Source: Corynebacterium tuberculostearicum (GTDB taxonomy: Bacteria; Actinomycetota; Actinomycetes; Mycobacteriales; Mycobacteriaceae). From it: 64,000 bases of DNA. The notes below the pieces were generated by a model. It searched no databases. It was not told the origin of the DNA and saw only the letters and a program-made list of their open reading frames with translations. The first letter of the stretch is position 1. The number at the start of each line of letters is the position of its first letter. Location of the stretch: positions 682,001-746,000 of the forward strand of contig NZ_CP073096.1 of the NCBI RefSeq assembly GCF_030503735.1, written 5' to 3'. Positions 1 through 9,426 of this stretch are shown piece by piece. Both the position numbers and the translations under genes were made by a program.

Positions 1-999
1 AGAACCAGACAATCCGCCCACGCGGGAACAAGCCATCATGCCGCCTTTTTTAACGGCGTCGTTAAGCAGAGCCAAGGCTGCTGTGGTGCCGTGGGTGCCC
101 ACCTGGTCTAGGCCCATGTGCTCCAAGATGTGCGCAACCGAATCGCCCAATTCGGCGGTGGGGGCAAGAGAAAGGTCGATGATGCCGAAAGGAACGCCCA
201 GGCGCTCCGACGCCATGGTGCCTACCAGCTGCCCGGCGCGAGTGATCTTGAAAGCAGCCTTCTTCACCTCTTCTGCAACCTGGTCTAAGCTGGCCCCCTC
301 GAGCGAGCCCAAGGCGCGGTCGACCACACCCGGGCCAGAAACGCCCACGGAGACCACACAATCGGGCTCTTCAATGCCGTGGAAGGCGCCGGCCATAAAA
401 GGATTATCTCCCACGGAGTTAGCAAAGACTACGAGCTTGGCGCACGCAATGGCGGAATCATCCTTAGTTAGCTCGGCCGCTTCCTTGATGACCTCGCCCA
501 TCTTCTTCGCCGCATCCATGTTGATGCCGGCGCGCGAGCTGGCGATGTTTACGGAGGAACACACGACGTCCGTAGTAGCCAGCGCCTCCGGAATGGAGCT
601 GATGAGTTTCTGTTCCGCGGTAGTAGCACCCTTTTCCACCAAGGCGGAATAGCCGCCCACGAAGTTGACGCCAACCTCTTTTGCTGCCTTGTCCAGCGCC
701 TTCGCTGCTTCAACGGGGTTTCCCTCTACGCCGGCCACCAACAACGAGATGGGGGTTACGGAGATGCGCTTATTGACGATGGGGATACCGAGCTCGCCCT
801 CGATGCCTTCGCAAACCTCGACGAGGCGCCCTGCCTGCTGGGTGACCCGGTCATAGATGGCCTGGCAGGTAGCCTCCATGGTGGACCGGGTGCATCCGAG
901 GAGTGAGATGCCCATGGTCACGGTGCGAATATCGAGACGATAGTTCTCAATCATCTCGATGGTGTCCAAGATATTGGTGGTATTAAATCGCGTACTCAT
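1..999 (-). CDS. PFL family protein (DUF711/UPF0210), 3' end cut by window edge
   Basis: The reverse strand is open from ATG at 999 to the window edge, about 333 codons, so the C-terminus is missing. The N-terminus ([20 protein letters not shown]) and the repeated glycine-rich segments, for example [15 protein letters not shown] and GGLSGS near the edge, match the DUF711 family, which has a pyruvate-formate-lyase-like fold. The biochemical role of the family is not established. The gene follows the ACT-domain gene with a single base between them, and this ACT plus DUF711 pair is conserved in many bacteria. The ACT partner may sense an amino acid; that is inference. Confidence 0.85.
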   Translation of the reverse strand, partial: MSTRFNTTNILDTIEMIENYRLDIRTVTMGISLLGCTRSTMEATCQAIYDRVTQQAGRLVEVCEGIEGELGIPIVNKRISVTPISLLVAGVEGNPVEAAKALDKAAKEVGVNFVGGYSALVEKGATTAEQKLISSIPEALATTDVVCSSVNIASSRAGINMDAAKKMGEVIKEAAELTKDDSAIACAKLVVFANSVGDNPFMAGAFHGIEEPDCVVSVGVSGPGVVDRALGSLEGASLDQVAEEVKKAAFKITRAGQLVGTMASERLGVPFGIIDLSLAPTAELGDSVAHILEHMGLDQVGTHGTTAALALLNDAVKKGGMMACSRVGGLSGS

Positions 1000-1000
1000 A

Positions 1001-1270
1001 TTAAATTTCGTTCATCGCGGTGAAAAGGTCTTCGGATTGGATGCGGATGGACTGATGCTTTTCCTCCGCCACGGGGTGCATGCGCTCCTTGATGGTCTGG
1101 ATAGTGACTTTGTCCGCATCGAATTCGACGCGCAGGATCATGGTGAAATAGCCCCCCATAAGCGTCTGGGAGACGTCGATGACGTTGATATCGAGTTCTG
1201 CAAGGGTAGTGGTCACCGCGGCGATGATGCCGGTGCTATCGGCACCGGTGACGGTCATAATGGCATACAT
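1001..1270 (-). CDS. ACT domain-containing protein (UPF0237)
   Basis: This 89-residue protein is a single ACT domain ([20 protein letters not shown] at the N-terminus, then a beta-alpha-beta-beta-alpha-beta pattern). ACT domains usually bind amino acids and act as regulatory modules. It is the first gene of a two-gene unit with the DUF711 gene, one base apart. On the reverse strand TAGAAT (1283-1278) lies seven bases before the ATG and no Shine-Dalgarno is visible, so a leaderless transcript is likely. The ligand cannot be told from the sequence. Confidence 0.85.
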   Translation of the reverse strand: MYAIMTVTGADSTGIIAAVTTTLAELDINVIDVSQTLMGGYFTMILRVEFDADKVTIQTIKERMHPVAEEKHQSIRIQSEDLFTAMNEI

Positions 1271-1374
1271 GCATGCAATTCTATCTGCTTGCCGGGCCCG
1301 CCGCGATGGTATGTGCGTGTCAGATAGGTGAGGGCGTCTGCACGCCGACCGCGCCGTTGTTACGGTGGCGAGGT

Positions 1375-2049
1375 ATGACTGATAAGAAGAAGATTCTGTA
1401 CATCGGTGGACACGGCAAGGTCGGACAGCTCACCGCCCCTAAACTGGTTGATGCCGGCCACGACGTCCACTCCCTCATCCGCAACCCAGAGCAGAAGGCC
1501 GAGATTGAAAAGCTCGGCGCGACCCCGGTTATGGCGGATATTACTGAACAAACCGTGGGTCAGTGGGCAGAGCTTTTCGCCGCTTATGACGCTGTAGTCT
1601 GGGGCGCCGGTAATGGCGGCCGAGGTGGGGCAGACCTCACCTGGTCCGTCGACCGCGATGGCGCCCTCGCTACCCTCGACGCGATGGACAAGTTGCAGCA
1701 GGAGGGCAAGAAAGTGCCTGCCTATGTGATGATCTCTTACGTCGGCTCCCAGGTAGCAACCACGGATCCTGCCGATGAGAAGTGGTATGCCTATGTGGAG
1801 TCTAAGAAGGAAGTAGACAACCGCCTTGTACAGGCCAGCTACCCGCACCTCATACTCAAGCCAGCGATGCTGACCGAGGAGCCAGCCAAGGGCATTGAGC
1901 AGATTGAGGATAAGATGCTGAAGGAGTCTCTGACTTCTTCCCGCGAGCTGGTTGCGGACGTCATCGTCGAGGCCCTTGGCCGCGAAAACCTGCCGGAATC
2001 CCCGCTTGCCTTCGTTGATGGCGACAATCCGGTAAGCTCCATCAAGTAA
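1375..2049 (+). CDS. NAD(P)H-binding atypical short-chain dehydrogenase
   Basis: A 224-residue protein with an N-terminal Rossmann start (KILYIGGHGKVGQL, residues about 5-18) typical of atypical SDR or NmrA-like NAD(P)-binding proteins. The usual YxxxK pair is represented by YAYVESKKEVD near residue 135. The substrate is unknown. The open frame extends upstream to 1273, but the ATG at 1375 fits the family N-terminus and lies eight bases after TACGGT (1361-1366), a good -10 for a leaderless start. It stands alone between a divergent ACT gene and the nucleoside hydrolase gene. Confidence 0.75.
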   Translation: MTDKKKILYIGGHGKVGQLTAPKLVDAGHDVHSLIRNPEQKAEIEKLGATPVMADITEQTVGQWAELFAAYDAVVWGAGNGGRGGADLTWSVDRDGALATLDAMDKLQQEGKKVPAYVMISYVGSQVATTDPADEKWYAYVESKKEVDNRLVQASYPHLILKPAMLTEEPAKGIEQIEDKMLKESLTSSRELVADVIVEALGRENLPESPLAFVDGDNPVSSIK

Positions 2050-2070
2050 GGCGCTAGACTGGCTGGCATT

Positions 2071-3042
2071 ATGACTGTTAAGCCACCAGCTGTCCTTATT
2101 GATTGCGATCCCGGCATCGATGATTGCCTCGCCCTCATGTACTTGGCGGGCCTGCATCTTGCCGGTGAGATCGAGCTGGTGGGCGTTACCACCACGGCCG
2201 GCAACGTCGAGGTGCACCAGACCGCGGCTAATGCCCGCTGGATCGTGGACCTTTGCTCGCTTGCCGACGTCCCCGTAGCCCCCGGCGTACCCCAACCTCT
2301 CAAGGTGGATCTCACCACCACCCCTGAGACTCATGGCCCGACAGGGCTGGGCTACGCACATGCCCCCGCTGCCGCCGCCAGGCTGCAGCAGCGCGATTGG
2401 CAGCAGGTATGGGAAGAGGCATTAGCCACCCACGACGATCTGCAGCTGATCGTTACTGGACCGGTCACCAACCTTGCTGCTTTCGAGGCAACCCATCGCG
2501 AGGCTGCCGCGCGCTTCGGTGCCATCACAATCATGGGCGGCGCGGTCAATTACCGCGGAAACACCACGCCAACTGCCGAGTGGAACTTTTGGGTGGATCC
2601 ACACGCTGCAGCCCAACATTTTCATTCAACTGCCCCACGCGTTCTCACCACGCTGTGTTCCCTCGAAGTAACGGAACAGTTTCTCATCACCCCGCAGCGC
2701 CTAGACGAGGCCTTGGAATTGTTAGGGGAGCACCCCACGGCACAAATCCTGCCGGACGTGCTGCGATTTTATTTTGAATTCCACCAGGCACAAGGGGAGG
2801 GATATCAAGCTCAAATCCACGATCTCTTGACCTGCATGATTGCTCTCGGACGCATCAATGTCGACGCGATAGAAACCACCGTGGACGTCGAGGCGGAATC
2901 GCCACTGCTGCGTGGCACGAGCGTTGCAGATTTGCGCAATCACCGGGACCGCGCCCACAACACGCGGCTGGTAACAAGCGCAGACTTGGAGGCCGCACAC
3001 CACGAATGCGCGCGGGGATTGACGCTATTGGCTTCGCATTAG
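2071..3042 (+). CDS. Inosine-uridine preferring nucleoside hydrolase
   Basis: A 323-residue protein that should cleave the N-glycosidic bond of nucleosides to ribose and base. The calcium-binding signature is at the N-terminus (IDCDPGIDDCLALMYL, residues about 10-25), and the family's central TGPVTNLA and GGAVNYRGN motifs follow. TAGACT (2055-2060) lies ten bases before the ATG. It sits directly upstream of an ECF transporter operon in the same orientation, so the transporter may import a nucleoside or nucleobase that this enzyme handles; that link is inferred from neighbourhood only. Confidence 0.85.
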   Translation: MTVKPPAVLIDCDPGIDDCLALMYLAGLHLAGEIELVGVTTTAGNVEVHQTAANARWIVDLCSLADVPVAPGVPQPLKVDLTTTPETHGPTGLGYAHAPAAAARLQQRDWQQVWEEALATHDDLQLIVTGPVTNLAAFEATHREAAARFGAITIMGGAVNYRGNTTPTAEWNFWVDPHAAAQHFHSTAPRVLTTLCSLEVTEQFLITPQRLDEALELLGEHPTAQILPDVLRFYFEFHQAQGEGYQAQIHDLLTCMIALGRINVDAIETTVDVEAESPLLRGTSVADLRNHRDRAHNTRLVTSADLEAAHHECARGLTLLASH

Positions 3043-3065
3043 TGGCTTTTAACACGCAGAGCCTC

Positions 3066-3139
3066 TACTATTATCCGCGGCGCACGTACCGTGCGAGATC
3101 GCTTTCCGAGGTGACATAGGAAAGCAGCACCATCCGCGG
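3066..3139 (+). promoter_or_regulatory. Promoter and candidate structured leader or operator of the ECF operon
   Basis: Overlapping -10 boxes TACTAT (3066-3071) and TATTAT (3069-3074) are followed by a perfect inverted repeat CGCACG-TAC-CGTGCG (3081-3095) and a second perfect stem GCTTTCC/GGAAAGC (3101-3107 with 3119-3125). The loop of the second stem holds GGTG (3110-3113), complementary to CACC at 3128-3131, which would form a pseudoknot. Two copies of the self-complementary CCGCGG (3075-3080, 3134-3139) flank the whole. It could be a cis-acting RNA or a repressor operator at the start site. It matches no riboswitch class I recognise. Confidence 0.4.
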
Positions 3140-3167
3140 TTGGCGTCTACTTTGCCCATTTTTCGGT

Positions 3168-3935
3168 ATGTGGATTTGGACTTTTACTGTGTCACAGCTT
3201 TCTCTCACCCCCGCCCGCAAGGCTATGATCATCGCGGGTGCACTCATCGTCGCCGCAACCTGGATTTATCTGGTTCTTCTGCGTCCTACTGATTGGGAAT
3301 CCGTTGCCGGCTCTACAGAGGCGCTCATTACCCTCGCCGGCTACCTCGTTGGCGCCGCGCTTCTTCTAGCCGGCACCGTTCCGGCACTACCGGCGCGAAC
3401 CATCGCCATCATCCCGGTAGCGCTAGTGCTCAATATTGTTGTCGGCGAAATCATTGGTTCTATCGGCGTTCCGCTGTATATCGACGCCGTGGGTACAATC
3501 CTGGTAGCCGCGCTCGCGGGACCCATCGCCGGATTGGCTACCGGTACATTGTCCTCCGTCGTATGGGGGCTGTTGAACCCTGCCGCTCTGCCCTTCGCCG
3601 CCGTGTCCGCCGCCACGGGGTTCCTCTCCGGACTGGTAATCAAGAAGGGCGCTTTCACTAAGGTGTGGTGGGTCATTCTCAGCGGCGCCATCATCGGAAT
3701 CATTTCCGGCATGCTCGCCGCACCAGTGGCTGCCTTTGTTTATGGTGGTACCGCAGGTCTTGGTACGGGCGCGGTTGTTTCGCTCTTCCGAGAGTTGGGC
3801 AATTCCCTCATCGCCTCGGTTACGCTCCAGTCCTTTATTTCGGATCCCCTGGATAAGGCACTGGTCTTCCTCATTGTCTGGGCAGCGGTCAAGGCACTGC
3901 CGCAGCGCACCCGAGAATCCCTCCAGCCCCGTTAA
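3168..3935 (+). CDS. ECF transporter substrate-binding (S) component
   Basis: A 255-residue hydrophobic protein with about six membrane segments and the glycine- and alanine-rich helices of energy-coupling-factor S components (AVGTILVAALAGPIAGLATG, about residues 105-124). It would bind the vitamin or nucleobase-like substrate in the membrane and dock on the T component. Its stop overlaps the start of the T gene (TAATG). The start is uncertain: ATG at 3168 and GTG at 3189 are both possible, and neither has a clear ribosome-binding site. The substrate is unknown; the nucleoside hydrolase upstream hints at a nucleoside-related compound. Confidence 0.7.
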   Translation: MWIWTFTVSQLSLTPARKAMIIAGALIVAATWIYLVLLRPTDWESVAGSTEALITLAGYLVGAALLLAGTVPALPARTIAIIPVALVLNIVVGEIIGSIGVPLYIDAVGTILVAALAGPIAGLATGTLSSVVWGLLNPAALPFAAVSAATGFLSGLVIKKGAFTKVWWVILSGAIIGIISGMLAAPVAAFVYGGTAGLGTGAVVSLFRELGNSLIASVTLQSFISDPLDKALVFLIVWAAVKALPQRTRESLQPR

Positions 3936-4627
3936 TGCACGGCCTTCATCCCGCCACCGTTGTCACGATCGCGGCCTGCGGCTGGATCCTTACTGTGGCA
4001 CTGAATACCCCGGTGGCGTCGGCAAGCGTAGTGCTCATCGCCCTAGCCTGCGGTACTGCCGCTACCCGCAACGCCTCCGTAATTTTGACAACTGTGGCGC
4101 TAAGCGCCCCAGCGGCCCTTTCCATGCTGGTCATTCACGCCCCCTACGGTGATAACCCAGTGCTGCCGCTGGTAACAAGCGACGGCTTGGTGCTCGCCGC
4201 CATCCTCACCCTGCGGTTCTGCGCCCTCATGGCCTGCTTCATCACGGCCATGGCAGTGCTGCGCATTGCTGATATCGCCAAGTGGCTGCAAGTTTCGCGC
4301 GCTGGCCACAAGGTCGCGTATATCGTCGGATCCTCCCTACAAACCCTGCCCCAAGGTGCGCATGCTTGGCGTTGCGTCCGTGAAGCCAACCAGCTCGCCG
4401 GCATCACCGTGACCTGGCGCAATACCATCTCGCGCGTCATTATTCCCGTCATCGCTCGACTCCTTACCCAAGGAACCCAACGAGGCCAGGCCTTGGCCGC
4501 CGTCGGATTCAACCAAGAAGGGCAACGCACCCTCCTGCGTCCTGTTGCCGATTCCACGGTCTCTCGCGTCATACGCCTGGTCATTCCACTAGTTAGCTTT
4601 GCGGTGGTGATTACTACATGGATCTAG
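3935..4627 (+). CDS. ECF transporter transmembrane (T) component
   Basis: A 230-residue membrane protein of the EcfT/CbiQ type. N-terminal membrane helices are followed by a cytoplasmic region with the coupling-helix motif around TQGTQRGQALAAVGF (about residues 180-194) and a final hydrophobic segment. It would link the S component to the ATPase. Its start overlaps the S gene stop by one base and its end overlaps the ATPase gene by ten bases, so the three are translationally coupled. Sequence divergence from the canonical T motifs keeps confidence below certain. Confidence 0.75.
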   Translation: MHGLHPATVVTIAACGWILTVALNTPVASASVVLIALACGTAATRNASVILTTVALSAPAALSMLVIHAPYGDNPVLPLVTSDGLVLAAILTLRFCALMACFITAMAVLRIADIAKWLQVSRAGHKVAYIVGSSLQTLPQGAHAWRCVREANQLAGITVTWRNTISRVIIPVIARLLTQGTQRGQALAAVGFNQEGQRTLLRPVADSTVSRVIRLVIPLVSFAVVITTWI

Positions 4628-5754
4628 CCCGCATTAAGCCCACCCCTGGGGCCATTTATCAAGTACTCGTCGAACCTGACACAGCCGTCGAAGACGTTGC
4701 CGTGCAACTAGCGGAACACCTATCTACCGAAGCCATTATCGGCACGGATGCCTCAGCACAGATTAGCTTCCTGCGGGAAACTTGCATCGAAGAAGTAGTT
4801 TTAGGCCTCGAAAATGCCGGCGTGCCTGCCCCTGAAATGCAGCGGCGCGGGGAGCGAATGCTTCGCGCTGTAGGACTGTCTGACTATTGCGAACATGACC
4901 CAACACAGATATCCGGTGGCCAAACACGAAGGCTTGCGGCTGCTTGTGTCGCCATTCGCGAGCCAGAAGTCATGATTGTGTGCGAACCTGCAGCCGGGCT
5001 AGACGCAAACTCGCGCACGCAAGTGGTTCGCCTCTTGCAGGAGTTGCCGGAAACCTGCGTCATTTCTATATCCAGTGCTTCCTGGCCAGAATTGGGTGGG
5101 CACATCATTGGAACAGACCCGCTCGTAGCGGCCGTCGACTTACCGCGGGTTTCTGCAAGCCCCCGGACAGGGAGTATCGGTCCGCTAACGGCATGCAGGA
5201 GTGCAGCAAAGAAGAAATGGTGGCACTTTTCTCAGCCCCGTGGCACTTCCTTCAGCGTCGGGCCGGTAGAAATTCCTATCGTGGAATCTGGGGTGACCTG
5301 GTTACGCGGTGATAATGGCAGCGGCAAGACTACGCTCCTGCGCGCCGTCGCCGGGCTCGATGGGGCAGGAGTTGTACGGAATGCACCAGCTCTTGCTCTG
5401 CAATCGCCGTTTGACCAGGCGGTGTTTTCCACGGTGGAGGAATTTGTCCCCGATGCATCCTTGCGCGACCTGCTGGGACTAGATCCTGCAGATCACCCTC
5501 TCGATTTATCATCGTCTCGCTTGCGACTTGCGCAAGTTGCTCACGTCATTGGGCAGCACCGTCAGAAGCTACTTCTCGATGAGCCAGATACCTTGCTTTC
5601 TGCTGCGGACCGATGGTTAATGCACCAACTAATCCACTACGCCCTGCAGTCCGGTAGTGCCATAGTGGTTGCCTGCCACGACCCAAAGTTTGTGGCGGAA
5701 ATATCAACTTATGCCCAAGTGGAGGAGAAGGTATTGCCGGCACCACAGTGTTGA
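4618..5754 (+). CDS. ECF transporter ATPase, two fused and complementary degenerate nucleotide-binding domains
   Basis: A 378-residue fusion of two ABC ATPase halves. The first half lacks the start of the domain including Walker A, begins near the Q-loop, keeps the signature SGGQTRR (residues 99-105), and has CEP instead of DEP in Walker B (122-124). The second half has a good Walker A (GDNGSGKTT, 231-239), Walker B with catalytic glutamate (LLLDEPD, 318-324) and a switch histidine (His354), but its signature is degraded to LSSSRLRLA (297-305). Together the halves could form exactly one composite ATP site. It is the last gene of the ECF operon and overlaps the T gene by ten bases. Confidence 0.8.
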   Translation: MDLARIKPTPGAIYQVLVEPDTAVEDVAVQLAEHLSTEAIIGTDASAQISFLRETCIEEVVLGLENAGVPAPEMQRRGERMLRAVGLSDYCEHDPTQISGGQTRRLAAACVAIREPEVMIVCEPAAGLDANSRTQVVRLLQELPETCVISISSASWPELGGHIIGTDPLVAAVDLPRVSASPRTGSIGPLTACRSAAKKKWWHFSQPRGTSFSVGPVEIPIVESGVTWLRGDNGSGKTTLLRAVAGLDGAGVVRNAPALALQSPFDQAVFSTVEEFVPDASLRDLLGLDPADHPLDLSSSRLRLAQVAHVIGQHRQKLLLDEPDTLLSAADRWLMHQLIHYALQSGSAIVVACHDPKFVAEISTYAQVEEKVLPAPQC

Positions 5755-5761
5755 GCTAATG

Positions 5762-5810
5762 CAAAAATACTCTCGGCCATTGCGTCCCTGAGGTAAGAAG
5801 CAGCCGAGAG
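5762..5810 (-). terminator. Terminator of acnR (reverse strand)
   Basis: The perfect eight-base arms CTCTCGGC (5770-5777) and GCCGAGAG (5803-5810) form a long-loop hairpin. On the reverse strand it is followed by a T-rich run (5767-5762). It lies between the convergent ECF ATPase and acnR genes and may serve both. Confidence 0.6.
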
Positions 5811-5831
5811 CTGGATGGGCTATGCGCGGGA

Positions 5832-6407
5832 TTAACGCGGGCTCGCCTGAGTACCGCGGATGGATTGTTCCACTAAATCAAGAACACCTTCCAACTCTGC
5901 GGTATCACCCAAGGCGAGCCGGTTGATGAACCCATCCATGAACACCTCCAGATAAATGGCCAGGGTGTCGATTTCTACATCACCGCGTAGTCGGCCCTTA
6001 TCCGCATTGGAAGCCAATCGCGCCCGTACGGCCTCATCACGAACCGACTGATTTTCCTTCCACCGAGCGGCGAAGGAGGGATCAGTGCGTAGGAGGGAGG
6101 TGATTTCCAGGCGAGTGGCAAGCCAATCGTGGCGCTCAGGATGCTGAAGCATTTCGCGCATAACTTCTACCAAGCCATTCTGGGCAACGACTTCAGCTTG
6201 GCGAGCCGCATCCTCTTGTGCCAAGGCAAGAAAGAGGGACTCTTTATCGCCGAAGTGGTGAAAGATCGCGCCTCGTGACTTGCCCGTTGCCTGTTCTAGC
6301 AGCCGAACTGTAGCCCCCTCGTAGCCGTGTTCTGCAAAGCAGCGGCGAGCACCTACGAGAATGTCGTGCCGACGGCGGCTAAGTTCAGATTCGCTCACGA
6401 TGGGCAT
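5832..6407 (-). CDS. acnR: TetR-family repressor of aconitase AcnR
   Basis: A 191-residue TetR-type regulator with an N-terminal helix-turn-helix (residues about 10-57, ending in GAIFHHFGDKESLF) and a C-terminal ligand-binding domain. In Corynebacterium glutamicum AcnR represses acn and is encoded just downstream of it, the same arrangement as here. A matching operator lies in the acn promoter at 9617-9632. An AAAGGAGA-type ribosome-binding site lies about ten bases before the ATG. A hairpin lies between acn and this gene, so acnR may be read partly by read-through from acn. Confidence 0.9.
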   Translation of the reverse strand: MPIVSESELSRRRHDILVGARRCFAEHGYEGATVRLLEQATGKSRGAIFHHFGDKESLFLALAQEDAARQAEVVAQNGLVEVMREMLQHPERHDWLATRLEITSLLRTDPSFAARWKENQSVRDEAVRARLASNADKGRLRGDVEIDTLAIYLEVFMDGFINRLALGDTAELEGVLDLVEQSIRGTQASPR

Positions 6408-6491
6408 AGCAGGGAACTCTCCTTTATGGGAAACGTCTAAATTAAAAGTACTTAGTAATCTTAAATAATTAATAATGTCTACGTAACGAAA

Positions 6492-6538
6492 CGCGGGGTC
6501 GCCTTGCCCTCCACAGTAGAGGGCAGTGCAACCCCGCG
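6492..6538 (-). terminator. Hairpin terminator downstream of acn
   Basis: GCGGGGT (6493-6499) pairs with ACCCCGC (6531-6537), and an inner stem TGCCCTC/GAGGGCA (6505-6511 with 6519-6525) extends it. On the reverse strand a GTTTCGTT stretch follows. It probably terminates acn, perhaps only partly, because acnR lies in the same direction downstream. Confidence 0.6.
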
Positions 6539-6600
6539 CTTTCGACCGAACTTACTCTCTTAGCCCAATTCCTGAGCTAAGAGGAGGCGTAGTGAAGTTC

Positions 6601-9426
6601 TTAGTTCTTGACCATCTGACGCAGCACGTACTGCAGGATGCCGCCGTGGCGGAAGTAGTCAGCCTCACCCGGGGTGTCGATGCGGACGTCGGCATCAAAC
6701 TCGACGGTCTCGCCAGACTCCTTGGTAGCGGTGACGTGGACGGTCTTCGGGATGGAGCCATCATTGAAGGCGGAAATACCCTCAATATCGAAGGTCTCGG
6801 TACCGTCCAAGCCAAGCGACTCATGGGACTCACCCTGAGGGAACTGCAGCGGGATAACGCCCATGCCGATCAAGTTGGAACGGTGAATACGCTCGAAGGA
6901 CTCGGTGATAACAGCCTTCACACCAAGCAGGTTGGTGCCCTTGGCAGCCCAGTCACGGGAGGAGCCGGTGCCGTACTCCTTACCAGCAATGACAACGAGC
7001 GGAATGCCGGCTTCCTTGTAGTTCTGGCAAGCATCAAAGATGAAGGCCTGTGGGCCGCCTTCCTGGGTGAAGTCACGGGTATAGCCACCGGTGACGTCAA
7101 CCAGCTGGTTTGCCAGGCGAATATTGGCGAAGGTACCGCGCATCATGACTTCGTGGTTACCGCGGCGGGAGCCCAGGGAGTTGTAGTCCTGGCGGGCAAC
7201 GCCGCTCTCATCGAGGTACTGCGCAGCCGGGGTGCCCGGCTTAATAGCGGACGCAGGGGAGATGTGGTCAGTGGTGACGGAATCGCCCAGCTTCGCCAGT
7301 ACGCGTGCACCCTTAATGTCTTCAACCGGGTTCGGCTCGGTTGGCATGCCATCGAAATAAGGAGCCTTACGGATATAGGTGGAATCCTCATCCCACTTGA
7401 AGGTTTCGCCCTCAGGTACGTCAAGGTTGCGCCATGCATCATCTCCCTTGAAGACGTCGGCATAGTCAGCCTCGTACATTTCGCGGGAGATAGCGGACTG
7501 AATGGTGTCCTCAATTTCCTGCGGGGATGGCCAAATGTCCTTCAGGAAGACATCGTTGCCTTCCTTATCTTGGCCCAAAGGCTGCTCGTCGAAGTCAAAG
7601 TCCATGGTACCGGCAATAGCATAAGCGATAACCATGATTGGGGAAGCCAAGTAGTTCATCTTGACGTCCGGAGAGATGCGGCCCTCGAAGTTGCGGTTAC
7701 CAGAAAGGACTGCGGTGGCTGCAAGATCATTTTCGTTAATGGCAGCGGATACTTCATCCGGCAGCGGGCCGGAGTTACCAATACAGGTGGTGCAGCCGAA
7801 ACCAGAGAGGTAGAAGCCCATAGCCTCAAGGTCCTTCCAGAGGTCTGCGCGCTGGAAGTAACCATCAACAACCTGGGAACCAGGTGCACAAATGGTCTTA
7901 ACCCACGGTTTGGACTGGAGACCCTTTTCTGCAGCCTTGCGGGCAATAAGACCCGCGCCCACCATGACAGATGGGTTGGAGGTGTTGGTGCAAGAAGTAA
8001 TGGAAGCAATGGCAACCATGCCGTGGTCCAAGGTGAATTCGCCACCGTTTTGGGACTCAACGGTAATCGGATTCGAGTGACGGCCCTTTGCACCGGTAGC
8101 CGAGGATTCTCCATGGCCCTCACGAGCCTTGTTCAAACCGCCAGTGACGTCTTCCATAGCCGGAGCGCCACCTTCTGCAGACATGCGCTTCGCCTCAACG
8201 GAGGATTCATCAACGCAGACCTCATCGGTGGTGTAATTAGCCAAGTCCTTACGGAACTGTTCCTTGGCCTCGGTCAACAAGATGCGATCCTGCGGGCGCT
8301 TCGGGCCGGCGATGGAAGGAACGACGGTGGAGAGGTCCAGCTCGAGGTATTCGGAGTACTTTGCCTCTGGGGCATCCTCTTCCAACCACATGCCCTGCGC
8401 CTTGGCGTACGCCTCGACGCGGTCAATCTGCTCCTGCGGGCGGCCGGTGAGCTCAAGGTACTTGGTGGTCTCTTCGTCGATCGGGAAGATCGCTGCGGTG
8501 GAACCGAACTCTGGAGACATATTGCCGATGGTGGCGCGGTTAGCCAACGGCACAGACTTCACGCCGTTGCCGTAGAACTCAACGAACTTCTGGACGACGC
8601 CGTGCTCACGCAGCATCTCAGTGATGGTCAGGACAACGTCGGTTGCGGTAACACCAGTAGGAATTTCGCCGGTCAGCTTAAAGCCTACGACCTTTGGGAT
8701 AAGCATGGAGACCGGCTGGCCCAGCATGGCAGCCTCTGCTTCAATGCCGCCGACGCCCCAGCCCAAAATGCCAAGGCCATTTTCCATGGTGGTATGGGAG
8801 TCAGTACCGATACAGGTATCCGGGTAAGCAAGTCCCTCATTATCAAAGACAACGCGGGACAGGTACTCGATGTTTACCTGGTGGACAATGCCGGTTCCCG
8901 GAGGAACAACGCGGAAGTTAGAGAAGTTCTCTGCACCCCAGCGGAGGAACTGGTAGCGCTCTTCGTTGCGCTGGTACTCAATCTCGACGTTCTTTTCGAG
9001 CGCGTCGGTGGAACCGAAAGCCTCAACGATAACGGAGTGGTCAATAACCATCTCAGCCGGGTTAAGCGGGTTAACCTGATCCGGGGTACCACCCAAGGCG
9101 GAGACAGCCTCACGCATGGTGGCGAGGTCGACAACGCAAGGAACGCCGGTGAAGTCCTGCATGAGGACACGTGCTGGAGTGAACTGGATTTCGGTATCCG
9201 GCTCTGCTTCCGGATCCCAGTTAGCCAGGGCGTTGATGTGGTCCTTGGTTACATTCTTGCCGTCCTCGTTGCGCAGCAGGTTTTCTGCTAGCACCTTTAG
9301 GGAGTACGGCAACTTCTCCAGGCCGGAAACGGCGTTGATGTCAAAGTAGTCGTAGGACTTGCCATTGACATCAAGAGTCTTCTTGGCCTCGAAGGAGTTC
9401 AAGCTTTCAGTCACAGGGAGCTCCAT
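6601..9426 (-). CDS. acn: Aconitate hydratase (aconitase A)
   Basis: The 941-residue tricarboxylic-acid-cycle enzyme interconverts citrate and isocitrate. The [4Fe-4S] ligands are in SCTNTSNP (Cys479) and [10 protein letters not shown] (Cys545 and Cys548), and the C-terminal swivel domain carries [10 protein letters not shown]. Length fits the actinobacterial AcnA type, with the usual glycine- and serine-rich insertion around residues 415-455. The upstream region holds an AcnR operator. The ATG at 9426 agrees with the family N-terminus. Confidence 0.97.
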   Translation of the reverse strand: MELPVTESLNSFEAKKTLDVNGKSYDYFDINAVSGLEKLPYSLKVLAENLLRNEDGKNVTKDHINALANWDPEAEPDTEIQFTPARVLMQDFTGVPCVVDLATMREAVSALGGTPDQVNPLNPAEMVIDHSVIVEAFGSTDALEKNVEIEYQRNEERYQFLRWGAENFSNFRVVPPGTGIVHQVNIEYLSRVVFDNEGLAYPDTCIGTDSHTTMENGLGILGWGVGGIEAEAAMLGQPVSMLIPKVVGFKLTGEIPTGVTATDVVLTITEMLREHGVVQKFVEFYGNGVKSVPLANRATIGNMSPEFGSTAAIFPIDEETTKYLELTGRPQEQIDRVEAYAKAQGMWLEEDAPEAKYSEYLELDLSTVVPSIAGPKRPQDRILLTEAKEQFRKDLANYTTDEVCVDESSVEAKRMSAEGGAPAMEDVTGGLNKAREGHGESSATGAKGRHSNPITVESQNGGEFTLDHGMVAIASITSCTNTSNPSVMVGAGLIARKAAEKGLQSKPWVKTICAPGSQVVDGYFQRADLWKDLEAMGFYLSGFGCTTCIGNSGPLPDEVSAAINENDLAATAVLSGNRNFEGRISPDVKMNYLASPIMVIAYAIAGTMDFDFDEQPLGQDKEGNDVFLKDIWPSPQEIEDTIQSAISREMYEADYADVFKGDDAWRNLDVPEGETFKWDEDSTYIRKAPYFDGMPTEPNPVEDIKGARVLAKLGDSVTTDHISPASAIKPGTPAAQYLDESGVARQDYNSLGSRRGNHEVMMRGTFANIRLANQLVDVTGGYTRDFTQEGGPQAFIFDACQNYKEAGIPLVVIAGKEYGTGSSRDWAAKGTNLLGVKAVITESFERIHRSNLIGMGVIPLQFPQGESHESLGLDGTETFDIEGISAFNDGSIPKTVHVTATKESGETVEFDADVRIDTPGEADYFRHGGILQYVLRQMVKN

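Noticed and set aside
6526-9291. Open frame of 921 codons on the forward strand opposite acn
   Set aside because: It lies wholly antisense to a clear aconitase, has no recognisable protein and results from codon bias that avoids stops in the opposite strand.
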